A DNA stretch of 64,000 nucleotides from Leptolyngbya sp. FACHB-261 (GTDB taxonomy: Bacteria; Cyanobacteriota; Cyanobacteriia; FACHB-261), in assembly GCF_014696065.1 (NCBI RefSeq), contig NZ_JACJPL010000028.1, positions 62,001 to 126,000 on the forward strand, written 5' to 3'. The notes under the pieces were generated by a model, which saw nothing but the letters and a program-made list of their open reading frames with translations, had not been told where the DNA came from and searched no databases. How positions within the stretch are numbered: the first letter of the stretch is position 1; every line of letters starts with the position of its first letter. The position numbers and the translations under genes are program-made. This document shows, piece by piece, positions 35,347 through 44,492 of the stretch.

Positions 35347-35673
35347 ATGTCTTGCCAAATTCGTTGTGCCCTCTGGGATCTGATTTCCCGTGAGGCCGAA
35401 TTGCCTGCGCTCAACAAACTGATTCTGCTAACTATCGCCAATTACACTGAGCCCTACCGCAGCAAAACTCCGGTGCCCATCTCCCTAATTGTGCGTGACA
35501 CCCGCATTCAAGAACCCGACCTGCGCAAGTTCTTCACCAGCCTGGAAAGCGGTCACTGGATCGAGAAAACTTTAGTGCCTAATAGCGAAGGTCGCCCACC
35601 GATCACCGTCTACCATCTTGCTCCTCGTCTGCTTCGCGCCGCTCAACGTCAAACCGATCAGCCCTTCGTCTAA
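35347..35673 (+). CDS. Small winged-helix (HTH_36-like) protein
   Basis: This 108-residue protein contains LPALNKLILLTIANYTEP, typical of the first helices of HTH_36-type replication or phage regulators. Then comes VPISLIVRDTRIQEPDLRKF as the likely recognition helix region. A C-terminal basic tail (APRLLRAAQRQ) follows. It may bind DNA. Homologs known to me are often plasmid or phage borne, but no mobile gene accompanies it. The start ATG 35347 has no strong ribosome binding site. Confidence 0.55.
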   Translation: MSCQIRCALWDLISREAELPALNKLILLTIANYTEPYRSKTPVPISLIVRDTRIQEPDLRKFFTSLESGHWIEKTLVPNSEGRPPITVYHLAPRLLRAAQRQTDQPFV

Positions 35674-35995
35674 AGTCAGGAATCTAGACTCTTAGGAAGG
35701 CTGCCTACGAAACTGCCGACACGCCCGTGAACTGGTGTTTGCACACACCGTAGCTCTGGCTTGCCGCGACCGTCTCTAGTCAGTCCACGCCCTAAAAACT
35801 CGGTGCGTTAACGCAACGTTTATCGAGAGTAGGTAAACTGACTACAAGCTAGGGTGGGTCGCCGCCCTTGACCTGCTGCTCCATCACTTAGGAAAAGCCC
35901 CCAACGGTTGCCTTGGGGGCTCTACTTCTTGCATCTGAGAACGATCAGCTTTCTTGAAAAAACCAATGTCGGCTGTTGAGGCTACACCGACGACA
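35674..35995. other. Intergenic region with one terminator
   Basis: This 322-bp convergent spacer lies between a plus-strand HTH gene and the minus-strand GH74 gene. The terminator at 35896 is the only clear element. Confidence 0.5.
35896..35921 (-). terminator. Rho-independent terminator of the GH74 gene
   Basis: AGCCCCCAA and TTGGGGGCT form a 9-bp GC-rich stem with an 8-nt loop. Read on the minus strand it is followed by TTTT. It lies about 75 bp past the GH74 stop. Confidence 0.8.
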
Positions 35996-38446
35996 CTAAG
36001 GGTTGCCAACGAAAATACCGCGCCCGTTAGTACCGATGAAGACCTGCCCAAACACCTGGCGGCTTGCCTCCATCACATTGGGGGAGTTGCCAATCGCATT
36101 CTCCGGGTCACCAATGGAAGTCCAGGTTTGTCCCCGATCCAGCGAGCGAAAAATCCCTTTGTCCTGGCCCTCAATGCTGCCATAGACATAGAGAGCGGGG
36201 ATTGTGCTACCCGCCTCTGGCAAACCAAACGCAAACAGATGGGCGTTGCTAACCTTGGCAATGGGTGTAAAGGTTGCGCCACCATCAGTAGAGCGGTAAA
36301 GGCCATCAGCATCCAGGCTGGCCCAAACCTCACCGGCAACCCCCGGCACAGTTTTGATCATGGACCAGTCTTCACTGGGCAGAGAGCTGTTGATCAGGTT
36401 AAAAGATGCGCCACCATCATCACTGCGATAAACCTTACCTGCGCTGTAGTAGTAGAACCGATTGCCGTCTACCTTGTCTGCAACTAGGGGCTGCGACCAG
36501 TTCCACGGTCCCTTAGGACCATTGGGCAGACCAACAACGGGAGCCCAGCTTGCACCGCCATCTGCACTGCGAATTGCTTGTCCCTCGCTAACCGTCACCA
36601 GCAATAGCTGGGGATCCGTAGCCGAGACCGCTACCCGCTGGGGCAGAATACCCGTTGGGAAAGAGGCAAATTCAGTCCAGGTCACACCACCATCCGTAGA
36701 CTTCGCGCCTGAATAAACCTCAGTGCTGCGCCGACCGCCAACTCGCACCATTTGCAGCGGATCGCTTTCGCTGTAAGCAATGCTGTAGGTGTCCTGGAAC
36801 GAAGTCTGACCTGCTCCCATGCGTTGACTGGGATAGGCGGTCAACCCATTGTTATGGTTGAAGCCATCCACATCTGCCAGACCACTTAACAGGACAGAGC
36901 CACACGGAGGTGCAGCCAACGCAAACGTGACAACCTGCTCATGTCCTTGCTCGTAGTTCGTCCAGCTTACTTTAGAGGCACTGATATCATCCGTTGCCCA
37001 AACGCCATACCAATCGGTCAGCCAAACCCGACCTTCAACCTTCGGATCAAATTCCACTGAAGCAACCGAAGGGTGAGAACGCATAAATTGAGTCCACCAG
37101 GGAACGGTGCTATTGGTGGAACGAGCCTTCTCCACCCAACTTGCCCCACCATCCAGAGAGCGATAAAGCTTGGTCGAGGGCGTCTCACCCAGACTGACTA
37201 ATATGTCATTAGCATTGAAGGGATTGATGCTAAGCCCATTGAATACCGCTGTTGAATTGAATGGAGAAATATTCTGCCAATTCTGGTTTTGGAATTTACT
37301 AACCCCGGCATTATGCGTGACGTATAAAGCATCATTACTGGCAATCGTCATGCGATTGACTTGTATCGGACTGCCAGCCAGTTTGCTCCAGGTGACCCCG
37401 GTATCCGTGGATTGATAAACCCCATCTCCATAGGCACTGGCATAAACAAGACCGGGAATATTTTTGTCAAATTCAATATCAGTAATGCCAATACCCGGCG
37501 TGGAATTACCTGCAAATGAAGTGACTTTTGACCAGGTAGAACCAGCATCTAAGGTTTGCCACAGCCCATCGCGGCGGGACCCAAACAAAAGATTATTAGA
37601 ATCTAGAGGATTAATGACTAGTCTCTCGCCCGTCCAGCGTTTCGCTTCATTGCCGCCCATCGGCAGATCCAGGCTGAGCTTCTGCCAATGAGCCCCCTGA
37701 TCTGTAGATTTGAAAATACTGCCCTTGTCTCCCCATTTTGAGTATTTGCCTGCGGCAATATACACAGTATTTGGGTCATTGGGATCTAGCGCTAGCGATT
37801 CACCGCCGTAGTAACGGTTCTGCGCAAGAGGAAAACTATCGGTCAGCGGAATCCAACTTTGATTGACGGCATTCCAGCGGTAGAAACCACCAACATCTGT
37901 CCTGATGTAAGCGAGATCTTGCTGCTGAGGATGGTGATAAATCCCTGTCACATAACCACCGCCACCAATCGAGACATTACGCCATTGATAGGCGTCGGTT
38001 GAGCGGGAAATCAGCTGGTTGATTTGACTAGGGCTAGACCAAGTCATGCTCAAAGCCCTTTCGTCCCTGTTGTAGTCTTCCAGTTTGAGGTTGTAGCGTT
38101 GACTAACAGTTGACGCGATACCTGACTCCACCTTAGTAGAGCTAGTTGTGGCGTGAGTCCAGATGTTGCCAAGCGGCTGTCCCTGACTCCGTTGACTAAC
38201 CCCACTTGCAAAGTCAGCAGTACGGGTATAATCGTTAGAATTTATACCTTTAGAATTCTGCCCTGAATAGTTTGAATTCCTAACTTCTGCAAGGAAACCT
38301 GCCTGACTGCTTCGGTTCTCATGTAAGCCCAATCCCAACGGGCCTTGCATCCTACGGTTTTGTGCTGTCTCTAAAGACTCTAGAGAACCACTACCCAAGC
38401 TCTGCTTGACAGGACTAATCCGAGCGTCAGTACCGGTGTAATTCAC
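35996..38446 (-). CDS. GH74 xyloglucanase-like protein
   Basis: This 816-residue protein has an N-terminal 140-residue region without a known domain, then a double seven-blade GH74 propeller. Signatures are NVSIGGGGYVTGIYHHP, YIRTDVGGFYRW (candidate catalytic Asp184), then SLALDPNDPNTVYIAAG, repeated BNR-like STDGGxTW boxes, and GLADVDGFNHNNG near residue 520, matching the second catalytic Asp. Family members cut xyloglucan backbones. No signal peptide is visible in the first 140 residues, unlike secreted members. A terminator follows at 35896. The cyanobacterial source is unusual for a plant-wall enzyme. Confidence 0.85.
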   Translation of the reverse strand: MNYTGTDARISPVKQSLGSGSLESLETAQNRRMQGPLGLGLHENRSSQAGFLAEVRNSNYSGQNSKGINSNDYTRTADFASGVSQRSQGQPLGNIWTHATTSSTKVESGIASTVSQRYNLKLEDYNRDERALSMTWSSPSQINQLISRSTDAYQWRNVSIGGGGYVTGIYHHPQQQDLAYIRTDVGGFYRWNAVNQSWIPLTDSFPLAQNRYYGGESLALDPNDPNTVYIAAGKYSKWGDKGSIFKSTDQGAHWQKLSLDLPMGGNEAKRWTGERLVINPLDSNNLLFGSRRDGLWQTLDAGSTWSKVTSFAGNSTPGIGITDIEFDKNIPGLVYASAYGDGVYQSTDTGVTWSKLAGSPIQVNRMTIASNDALYVTHNAGVSKFQNQNWQNISPFNSTAVFNGLSINPFNANDILVSLGETPSTKLYRSLDGGASWVEKARSTNSTVPWWTQFMRSHPSVASVEFDPKVEGRVWLTDWYGVWATDDISASKVSWTNYEQGHEQVVTFALAAPPCGSVLLSGLADVDGFNHNNGLTAYPSQRMGAGQTSFQDTYSIAYSESDPLQMVRVGGRRSTEVYSGAKSTDGGVTWTEFASFPTGILPQRVAVSATDPQLLLVTVSEGQAIRSADGGASWAPVVGLPNGPKGPWNWSQPLVADKVDGNRFYYYSAGKVYRSDDGGASFNLINSSLPSEDWSMIKTVPGVAGEVWASLDADGLYRSTDGGATFTPIAKVSNAHLFAFGLPEAGSTIPALYVYGSIEGQDKGIFRSLDRGQTWTSIGDPENAIGNSPNVMEASRQVFGQVFIGTNGRGIFVGNP

Positions 38447-38837
38447 TACACAAACCCCCGTAAATTAGATGTCTTTTTCCGTTGTATTTTGCCCACCGAG
38501 CCAGCAGTTAGCAACAGACAAAGCTCCACAGAACAACTATACATACCTGCGGTAGCTGTCAGAACCGGGTAAATCCTTACAGCCAAGACATTGGGCCAAT
38601 CAACTTAAGAATCCTCAGTGCAAACCACTCGTTTTCTAGATAGACAATCAATTAAGTCAGAAATGGCTTTTCCATCCTGCATACTTCTTTTTACTTAGAC
38701 GTAAAGGTACCAGCAGCTACAGGTTGCCAGTAGCTTTTACAAGTCAAAAGTGACTAAACAGGACAGGGCATGGCCTAGCGGCGCTGCTAGGCCAGATAGA
38801 AGTGCAACTGCTGTCTACATGCCCAAGGACTACGAGG
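38447..38837. other. Intergenic region upstream of GH74
   Basis: This 391-bp spacer lies between the GH74 start and the GST end. It contains the hairpin at 38772. A weak ORF at 38750-38974 overlaps the GST gene and is not called. Confidence 0.4.
38772..38793. terminator. 8-bp stem hairpin after the GST gene
   Basis: GGCCTAGC and GCTAGGCC pair perfectly around a 6-nt loop, about 45 bp past the minus-strand GST stop. No T-run follows, so it is only a possible terminator. Confidence 0.35.
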
Positions 38838-39536
38838 CTAGCTACCCGAACCTTGATATTGTTTGTCACCAAATAGTACCGCCCGAGCCTGCTCATCAAT
38901 CGGGCCTTGGCGAACGCGGTCAGCTAGAACTGCAAGACCTTTTTGTACAGCTGGGCGCTCACCAATGGCATTGAACCAGCGCTGCACATGCGGGAAGTCA
39001 GCCAGGTTTTGGCCTTGGCGTTCGTAGGATCTGAGCCAGGGGTAAGTTGCAATATCCGCAATCGAATAAGCCCCTGCTAAATACTCTTGTTCGGCAAGGT
39101 GTCGATCCAGCACCCCGTACAGTCGCCCCGCCTCTTTGGTATAGCGGTCAATTGCATAGGCAATAGGTTCAGGCGCATAGCTCCGGAAGTGATGCGCTTG
39201 GCCCAGCATCGGACCAACACCACCCATTTGAAACATCAACCATTGAATCGTTTGGTAGCGTTCACTCGGTTCAGTGGGCAACAGCTTGCTAGTCTTCTCA
39301 GCGAGATAGATCAAAATTGCGCCAGACTCAAACAGAGCATAGGGATGTTCCCCTGGCCCTTCTGGATCAACAATTGCCGGAATTTTATTGTTCGGGCTGA
39401 TCTTGAGGAAGTCTGGCTCAAACTGGTCTCCTTTATTAATGTCAATTGGAATGACATTGTAGGAAAGCCCTAATTCTTCCAAAAGAATCGAAACCTTGAA
39501 GCCGTTGGGAGTAGGCCAAGTGTAAAGATCGATCAT
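38838..39536 (-). CDS. Glutathione S-transferase, YfcG/Ure2-like
   Basis: This 232-residue GST starts MIDLYTWPTPNGFKVSILLE, with Asn/Thr near the glutathione site as in YfcG-type enzymes. NNKIPAIVDPEG carries the cis-Pro, and LFESGAILIYLAEK is the Glu/Ser site. The C-terminal helical domain ends with ADIATYPWLRSYERQGQNL. It probably works in disulfide or peroxide chemistry. It follows the PPOX gene on the same strand with a 138-bp gap, so operon membership is possible but not certain. Confidence 0.88.
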   Translation of the reverse strand: MIDLYTWPTPNGFKVSILLEELGLSYNVIPIDINKGDQFEPDFLKISPNNKIPAIVDPEGPGEHPYALFESGAILIYLAEKTSKLLPTEPSERYQTIQWLMFQMGGVGPMLGQAHHFRSYAPEPIAYAIDRYTKEAGRLYGVLDRHLAEQEYLAGAYSIADIATYPWLRSYERQGQNLADFPHVQRWFNAIGERPAVQKGLAVLADRVRQGPIDEQARAVLFGDKQYQGSGS

Positions 39537-39674
39537 AATTACACCGTAATTCTCTGGTTCAGTTGTGTTTTAGCTGCGTCAAATTCTTGAAGCACTGACG
39601 TTAGCAAAGCACAATTCAAGGAGTTGTATTTGGTCTGACCTTGACGCCTTTTCTCTAAAAGACCCACATCAGCT

Positions 39675-40358
39675 CTAAGCCTGACGAGTAGCCGCTCGGG
39701 TATAAGCCGTGACGTAAGCCGGGGGTTCAATCGCTGAGGACAAACGCGGATCAGCAATCGGTTGTGCCGTAGCCAATTCTAAGGGAAGTTCCCCTGCCCA
39801 AACTGGCAGAGCATAATCCTCTTCGTCATCCACCGGTGGACCCGTGCGTACTTTGGCTGAGGCCTCAACCAGGGGCAAAGCAAGCACTAGAGTTCCTGTC
39901 AGTTCACTGCGATTAGGTGGACGAACTTCAGACCAGCGTCCTGGCACAATGTGTTCTGTAAACGCCCTCAAAGCCTCTAATTTCTGTTCCGGTTCAGAGA
40001 CGATAGAGGCGGTGCCAAACACAACAACAGAACGATAATTCATCGAATGATGAAAGGCAGAACGAGCTAAGACCAGCCCATCAAGTAGGGTGACCGTTAC
40101 GCAGACATCAATGCCAGTTTGCAGCGTGCGCAACATGCGGCTGGCAGGCGAGCCATGAATGTACAGTTGCTCTTCAATGCGCCCGTAGGCGGTGGGAATC
40201 ACGAAGGGATTGCCGTCAACCACAAAACCGACATGGCAAATCAAACCCTCATCCAGGATTTGGTATACCGTAGTGCGGTCGTATTCTGCGCGTTTGGCAA
40301 GACGTTTAACCGTACTGCGTTGTGTCGGTACGAAGGCTGGACTTTCTATGCTTTCCAT
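39675..40358 (-). CDS. Pyridoxamine 5'-phosphate oxidase (PPOX)-like flavoprotein, NimA-type
   Basis: This 227-residue FMN-binding split-barrel protein has the NimA-like pattern VKRLAKRAEYDRTTVYQILD, HVGFVVDGNPFVIPT, LYIHGSPASRM and MNYRSVVVFGTASIV. Such proteins bind FMN or heme and are not classical PdxH. It is the third gene of the arginase-cyclase-PPOX unit (15 bp after the cyclase). The presence of a divergent PLP-type MocR regulator fits vitamin B6 or amine metabolism, as inference. Confidence 0.82.
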   Translation of the reverse strand: MESIESPAFVPTQRSTVKRLAKRAEYDRTTVYQILDEGLICHVGFVVDGNPFVIPTAYGRIEEQLYIHGSPASRMLRTLQTGIDVCVTVTLLDGLVLARSAFHHSMNYRSVVVFGTASIVSEPEQKLEALRAFTEHIVPGRWSEVRPPNRSELTGTLVLALPLVEASAKVRTGPPVDDEEDYALPVWAGELPLELATAQPIADPRLSSAIEPPAYVTAYTRAATRQA

Positions 40359-40373
40359 GATTGAAATACCAGA

Positions 40374-41081
40374 TTAAGCTTCTTGAGTCGGATCAACAAG
40401 ACCAAAGGCTCGAACCGGGAATGTACCAAAGTTCTTGACTTTGACCGGTACTGAGAAGAACTTGAAGCCCTGTCTCGGTAAGGCTTGCAAGTTGCAAAGA
40501 TGCTCAACAATTGGAATCTCAGCTCCTAACAGAAGCGTATGGACCGGCCGATGACCGTCACGAGTATCGTCGATGTTGAGCGAGTCAATACCAACCAGAG
40601 CTACTTGTTGATCGACTAAGTATTGAGCAGCCTCTTTAGTCAAATAGGGGTGATCTTCAAAGTACTGGTCAGTGCCCCAATGTTGGTCCCAACCTGTTTG
40701 GACTAAAACAGCTTTGCCCTGGAGTTCAAAATTGGCAAAGGCTGAGGCATCAATGGCTTGACCCTTACTGCTCTCGACTTGCACAACAATCCCTTCTAAA
40801 TCTGCTAGAGAAGCAAGCGGTAGTTGAGATAGATCTTTGCCGTGGGCATAGCGATGGAAAGGGGAGTCGAGATAGGTACCTGTATTGGCAACCATATCGA
40901 TTCGACCAATTGAAAACTCAGTCCCTTCTGCGTAATGATCTTTTGACGCTTCCCGACTGAGAAAATCACAAATTAGGGGGGCAGGTAGACCTTTGTAAGT
41001 GATCATGCCGTGCTCGACCGTGTGACTGACATCTACAAAGTTTTGTTCGCGGTCTTGATCTGACACAATCTCATCCCTCAT
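40374..41081 (-). CDS. Cyclase family protein (kynurenine formamidase-like)
   Basis: This 235-residue protein has the cyclase fold: DVSHTVEHGMITYKGLPAP, then a middle strand pair and TGWDQHWGTDQYFEDHPYL. The metal-binding HxGTHxDxPxH motif appears as NTGTYLDSPFH, so two His are replaced by Asn and Tyr; this variant is seen in other members of the family, so activity may differ. AAAGGA precedes ATG. It is 11 bp after the arginase gene, in one operon. Confidence 0.85.
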   Translation of the reverse strand: MRDEIVSDQDREQNFVDVSHTVEHGMITYKGLPAPLICDFLSREASKDHYAEGTEFSIGRIDMVANTGTYLDSPFHRYAHGKDLSQLPLASLADLEGIVVQVESSKGQAIDASAFANFELQGKAVLVQTGWDQHWGTDQYFEDHPYLTKEAAQYLVDQQVALVGIDSLNIDDTRDGHRPVHTLLLGAEIPIVEHLCNLQALPRQGFKFFSVPVKVKNFGTFPVRAFGLVDPTQEA

Positions 41082-41092
41082 CGATACATCCT

Positions 41093-42004
41093 TTACAGAA
41101 GCGCTTTCAAAATCTGGGCTACCAGCTGGGCGGTGCGTTGGTCCATATCCTGTTGCGGGGTGTACTCCACAATCTCAATAGCTTTCAGGCCTGGATGTTG
41201 TCGGATTAGGCGGAACGCAGCCAACAGTTCTGCGGCTTTGATGCCACCCGCCTCTGGAACTCCGACTCCCGGTGCATCGGAGGGATCCAAAGAATCCAGA
41301 TCGAGGGAGAGACCAAAGCCGCCCGTTCTGTCCGTGACAATTTCAAGCGCCTCCGCCAAAACGGTATCTAGACCTCGCTCTGCAACTTCCGTCATCAAAA
41401 ACACCCTCACGCCTAATTGCTGAAGCAGGCTAACTTCTTCTGCCTCAAAACTGCGGGCACCAATCACAGCGACCTGCTTTGGGCTAAGTTTGCCTCCCAC
41501 ACTCTGAAGATCGACCAGACTGGTTTCGCCCTGGCCAAGCAGCGTGGCTAGACCCATACCGTGACAAGCCTTGGAGGGGCTGGTTGCAAAGGTGTGAGAG
41601 TCGAGGTGGGCATCCAGCCACAGCAACCCTAAGTTTTGTCCCAGCCCTAAAGCCTGGGTCAGACCACTCCAAGTACCAATGGCAACCGAATGATCACCTC
41701 CCAAAACCACGGGGAAATAATCCTGCTTCACAGCATCAGCCACGGCGATGGCGACGTCTTGCACATGGGCTAACACCAGTGGCAACGCTTCCTGCTGCTG
41801 GTTGATCTGATGGCTGGCGTACCGCAAAGCAGGGTAAACCGAGGTCAACCAATGGGCAGGAATGCCTGTTGCCAGCAGTTGCTCCACGAGTCCACTAGCC
41901 TGCAACGCAGCTGGGCCATCTTCACTGTGGTGGCGGCGGGCTCCCCAACCGGTCGCTGCGCCAATCAGGCCAATCGCTAGTTTTGTCTGGGCAAGGTTGG
42001 GCAT
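41093..42004 (-). CDS. Arginase/agmatinase family hydrolase
   Basis: This 303-residue ureohydrolase has all metal motifs: GGDHSVAIGTW, LLWLDAHLDSH, and SLDLDSLDPSDAPGVG. The length and the GGIKAAELLAAF part fit arginase-like proteins (also guanidino-hydrolases). It is first in the arginase-cyclase-PPOX unit and divergent from the MocR regulator. Substrate could be arginine, agmatine, guanidinobutyrate or another guanidine; the sequence alone does not decide. Confidence 0.88.
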   Translation of the reverse strand: MPNLAQTKLAIGLIGAATGWGARRHHSEDGPAALQASGLVEQLLATGIPAHWLTSVYPALRYASHQINQQQEALPLVLAHVQDVAIAVADAVKQDYFPVVLGGDHSVAIGTWSGLTQALGLGQNLGLLWLDAHLDSHTFATSPSKACHGMGLATLLGQGETSLVDLQSVGGKLSPKQVAVIGARSFEAEEVSLLQQLGVRVFLMTEVAERGLDTVLAEALEIVTDRTGGFGLSLDLDSLDPSDAPGVGVPEAGGIKAAELLAAFRLIRQHPGLKAIEIVEYTPQQDMDQRTAQLVAQILKALL

Positions 42005-42024
42005 GGAGTATTTGGCATTAGGTC

Positions 42025-42105
42025 GGACTGGTTAGCGTGGCATCGTCAGCCTAGCGGTGAGAATGGTCTTGCACAAGCGCCAATTTTGGCTTGAGCAACC
42101 AGTCC
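42025..42105. promoter_or_regulatory. Inverted repeats in the MocR/arginase divergent promoter
   Basis: GGACTGGTT (42025-42033) and AACCAGTCC (42097-42105) are perfect inverse copies 63 bp apart. GCCAATTTTGGC lies between them near 42079. Such sites fit binding by the divergent MocR protein. Confidence 0.45.
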
Positions 42106-42136
42106 ACTTTGCTGAACTTTGTCAGCTTCATTGCCA

Positions 42137-43630
42137 ATGGACTTCGCAATTAGTCTGGATCCTCAACAGCCCCTGCCGCTGCACCGTCAGCTCTACGCAG
42201 AGTTACGTCAGGCGATTCTGACCGGTCGCCTGACGCCAGGGCAGCGCCTGCCCTCGACCCGAAGCTTCGCTCAGCTCCTGGGCATCTCCCGCGCTACGGT
42301 CACACTCAGCTACGAGCAACTGCTCAGTGAGGGCTATCTGCAAGCAGTAGTCGGTTCTGGCACCTTTGTTTGCCAGCAGCTTACCGATGAGTTGCTGCGG
42401 CCTGCACCGATTGCAACCCCGCTTCAGGCCGTTCAGGCTGGCGAACCGCACCTGACCCTGTCTGACTACGCCATCAGCCTGAGCCGTATCGCTCTCTTTG
42501 AGCCGCCTCTACTCGATGCGCAAATCAGCTTTCGCGGGCAGCCAGATCTCGACGCCCTTCCGCTTCAGCAATGGCGACAGCTCTTGTCGCGGCATTGTCA
42601 AGCTCATGAGCAGGCGATGCTTGACTACTGTCCAGACCTGCTAGGCTATCGACCTCTACGCGAGGCAATTGCCCGCTATCTAGCCCGGTCACGGGCCGTG
42701 CAGTGCGACCCAGACCAGGTATTGATCGTCAATGGTTCACAGCAAGCCCTGGACTTATTGACTCGAATTTTGATCAACCGAGGTGACCGAGTGGCTCTAG
42801 AAGATCCAGGCTATCCGGGCGCACGGCGTGTCTTTTTGGCTCAAGGCGCTGACCTCTGTCCGATTCCAGTGGATGAAACTGGGCTGCAAGTGGAGCAGCT
42901 CAGCCAGCTAGGCGGAGGCGTCAAGTTAGTCTACGTAACTCCCTCGCATCAGTTTCCAACCGGCGTCGTGCTATCGCTGCCGCGACGCCTGGAGTTGCTG
43001 GATTGGGCACAGCACACGGGCGCAATGGTGATCGAAGATGACTACGACAGTGAATATCGCTATGGCAGCCGTCCCATTCCGGCTCTGCAAGGGTTGGACC
43101 AGGGCAATTCGGTCCTGTATATCGGCACTTTCTCTAAGGTGTTGTTTCCGGCGCTACGCATTGGCTACTTGGTGGTACCTCGATGTCTGGTCAAGCTGCT
43201 AGCTCGGGCCAGGTGGTTAGCAGACCGGCAAACGCCTCTGCTGGAACAGTATGCCCTGACTGATTTCATCAACGAGGGGCATCTGGAACGCCATATTCAT
43301 CGCATGCGCCGACTCTACGATCAGCGTCGCCAGGTCTTGGTTCAAGCGCTGCAATCCCACCTACCGGGGCAAGCCACGATCCTGGGCGAGAACGCAGGCA
43401 TGCATGTGGTGGTGCGCCTGCAAACCAGTCTCAGTGATCTTGAAGTGGTCGCCCGCGCTGCTCAGGTAGGGGTCGGGCTGGTCAGCACTCGCAACTACTA
43501 TCTCCAGCCCCGCTGCGCCACTGAAACAGAGTTTCTGCTGGGTTATGCCGCTCTACAGGCCTCAGACCTGCAAGAAGGAGTGCATCGTTTGGCTCAGGTG
43601 TTGCAAGCAGCAGCAAGTAGGGAAAGCTAG
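42137..43630 (+). CDS. MocR/PdxR-type regulator (GntR helix-turn-helix plus aminotransferase)
   Basis: This 497-residue protein has an N-terminal GntR winged helix (RLTPGQRLPSTRSFAQLLGI, TLSYEQLLSEGYLQ) and a C-terminal fold-I aminotransferase domain. VLIVNGSQQALDLL, VYVTPSHQFPTG, MVIEDDYDSEYRY and the PLP Lys in YIGTFSKVLFPALRIGY are present. MocR proteins activate or repress neighbouring amine or vitamin genes through PLP. It starts at ATG 42137; TTG 42119 is in frame upstream. The arginase operon is the likely target. Confidence 0.92.
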   Translation: MDFAISLDPQQPLPLHRQLYAELRQAILTGRLTPGQRLPSTRSFAQLLGISRATVTLSYEQLLSEGYLQAVVGSGTFVCQQLTDELLRPAPIATPLQAVQAGEPHLTLSDYAISLSRIALFEPPLLDAQISFRGQPDLDALPLQQWRQLLSRHCQAHEQAMLDYCPDLLGYRPLREAIARYLARSRAVQCDPDQVLIVNGSQQALDLLTRILINRGDRVALEDPGYPGARRVFLAQGADLCPIPVDETGLQVEQLSQLGGGVKLVYVTPSHQFPTGVVLSLPRRLELLDWAQHTGAMVIEDDYDSEYRYGSRPIPALQGLDQGNSVLYIGTFSKVLFPALRIGYLVVPRCLVKLLARARWLADRQTPLLEQYALTDFINEGHLERHIHRMRRLYDQRRQVLVQALQSHLPGQATILGENAGMHVVVRLQTSLSDLEVVARAAQVGVGLVSTRNYYLQPRCATETEFLLGYAALQASDLQEGVHRLAQVLQAAASRES

Positions 43631-43652
43631 CGTTTACGCTGCGTTGAACAGG

Positions 43653-44492
43653 ATGCTCCCGTTGTTCAATCCGTCATCTAGAGCAGGAACAGTCGCCTCA
43701 ATGTGGAATCTTGGTGCTTCTTGGAACCAATTCAAGCTGAAGTCAAAAAAGTTGCAACTTCGACAGCAGGGGTTGTTCCAGAACAGCTTAGCCGCGCTGA
43801 TCATTTCTGGGATATTAATGCCTACGCAATTGCCTGCGGTTGCTGAGGAGGTTGCCACGAGCGACCCAAATCAAATCCTGCAACTTGAAGAGCGCAACAT
43901 CAATACCAAAGCGTTTCTCTCTACAATTGCTTGGGCTGAAGGAACGGGCAATTCCTATGGCTACCAGATCATGTTCACCGGTGTTTATTTCAATAGTTTC
44001 TGGGATCATCCTCGTCAGGTTCGGTGTGCTTACTCCTGGGCACGCAGGCTGTGTAGCAGCGCCAGTGGACGCTATCAATTCCTGGAAACCACATGGGACC
44101 GTGTTGCTTTGAAACTAGGCTTACGGGACTTTTCGCCTGCATCGCAAGATCAAGCAGCGGTCGAATTAATTCGAGAACAAGGGGCTCTGGAAGATGTAGA
44201 AGCGGGTCGTTGGCAAACAGCGATTTACAAAGTTGCACCAGTCTGGGCCTCATTGCCTGACTACAACACTGGACAATCAGTTTACGGTCAACCGGTAAAG
44301 CTGATAGATCAGCTGGGCATTGTCTATGCTTACAGCTTGAATTTTTATCGTCAATTGGCTTTAGCAGAAGTCACTGCTAATCGCTCACTTTCTGCTCAGG
44401 AGAAACTGGTTTTGGATTTTGTTCCTGTGCCCTCTGTATCACCCCGCTTACCATTTCCCTCAACCGACGATCCTAGCTTCCCGCGCTTTTGA
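43653..44492 (+). CDS. GH104 lysozyme-like protein, paralog 1
   Basis: This 279-residue protein has an N-terminal hydrophobic segment (SLAALIISGILMPTQLPAVAEE) like a signal peptide or anchor, then a GH104 domain related to phage lambda endolysin. Motifs are TIAWAEGTGNSYGYQI (candidate catalytic Glu), WDHPRQVRC, SASGRYQFLETTWD and YKVAPVWASLP. Two Cys (VRCAY and RRLCSS) suggest a disulfide not in lambda endolysin. It is likely exported and acts on peptidoglycan. ATG 43701 is an alternative start. Start and spacing are uncertain. Confidence 0.8.
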   Translation: MLPLFNPSSRAGTVASMWNLGASWNQFKLKSKKLQLRQQGLFQNSLAALIISGILMPTQLPAVAEEVATSDPNQILQLEERNINTKAFLSTIAWAEGTGNSYGYQIMFTGVYFNSFWDHPRQVRCAYSWARRLCSSASGRYQFLETTWDRVALKLGLRDFSPASQDQAAVELIREQGALEDVEAGRWQTAIYKVAPVWASLPDYNTGQSVYGQPVKLIDQLGIVYAYSLNFYRQLALAEVTANRSLSAQEKLVLDFVPVPSVSPRLPFPSTDDPSFPRF

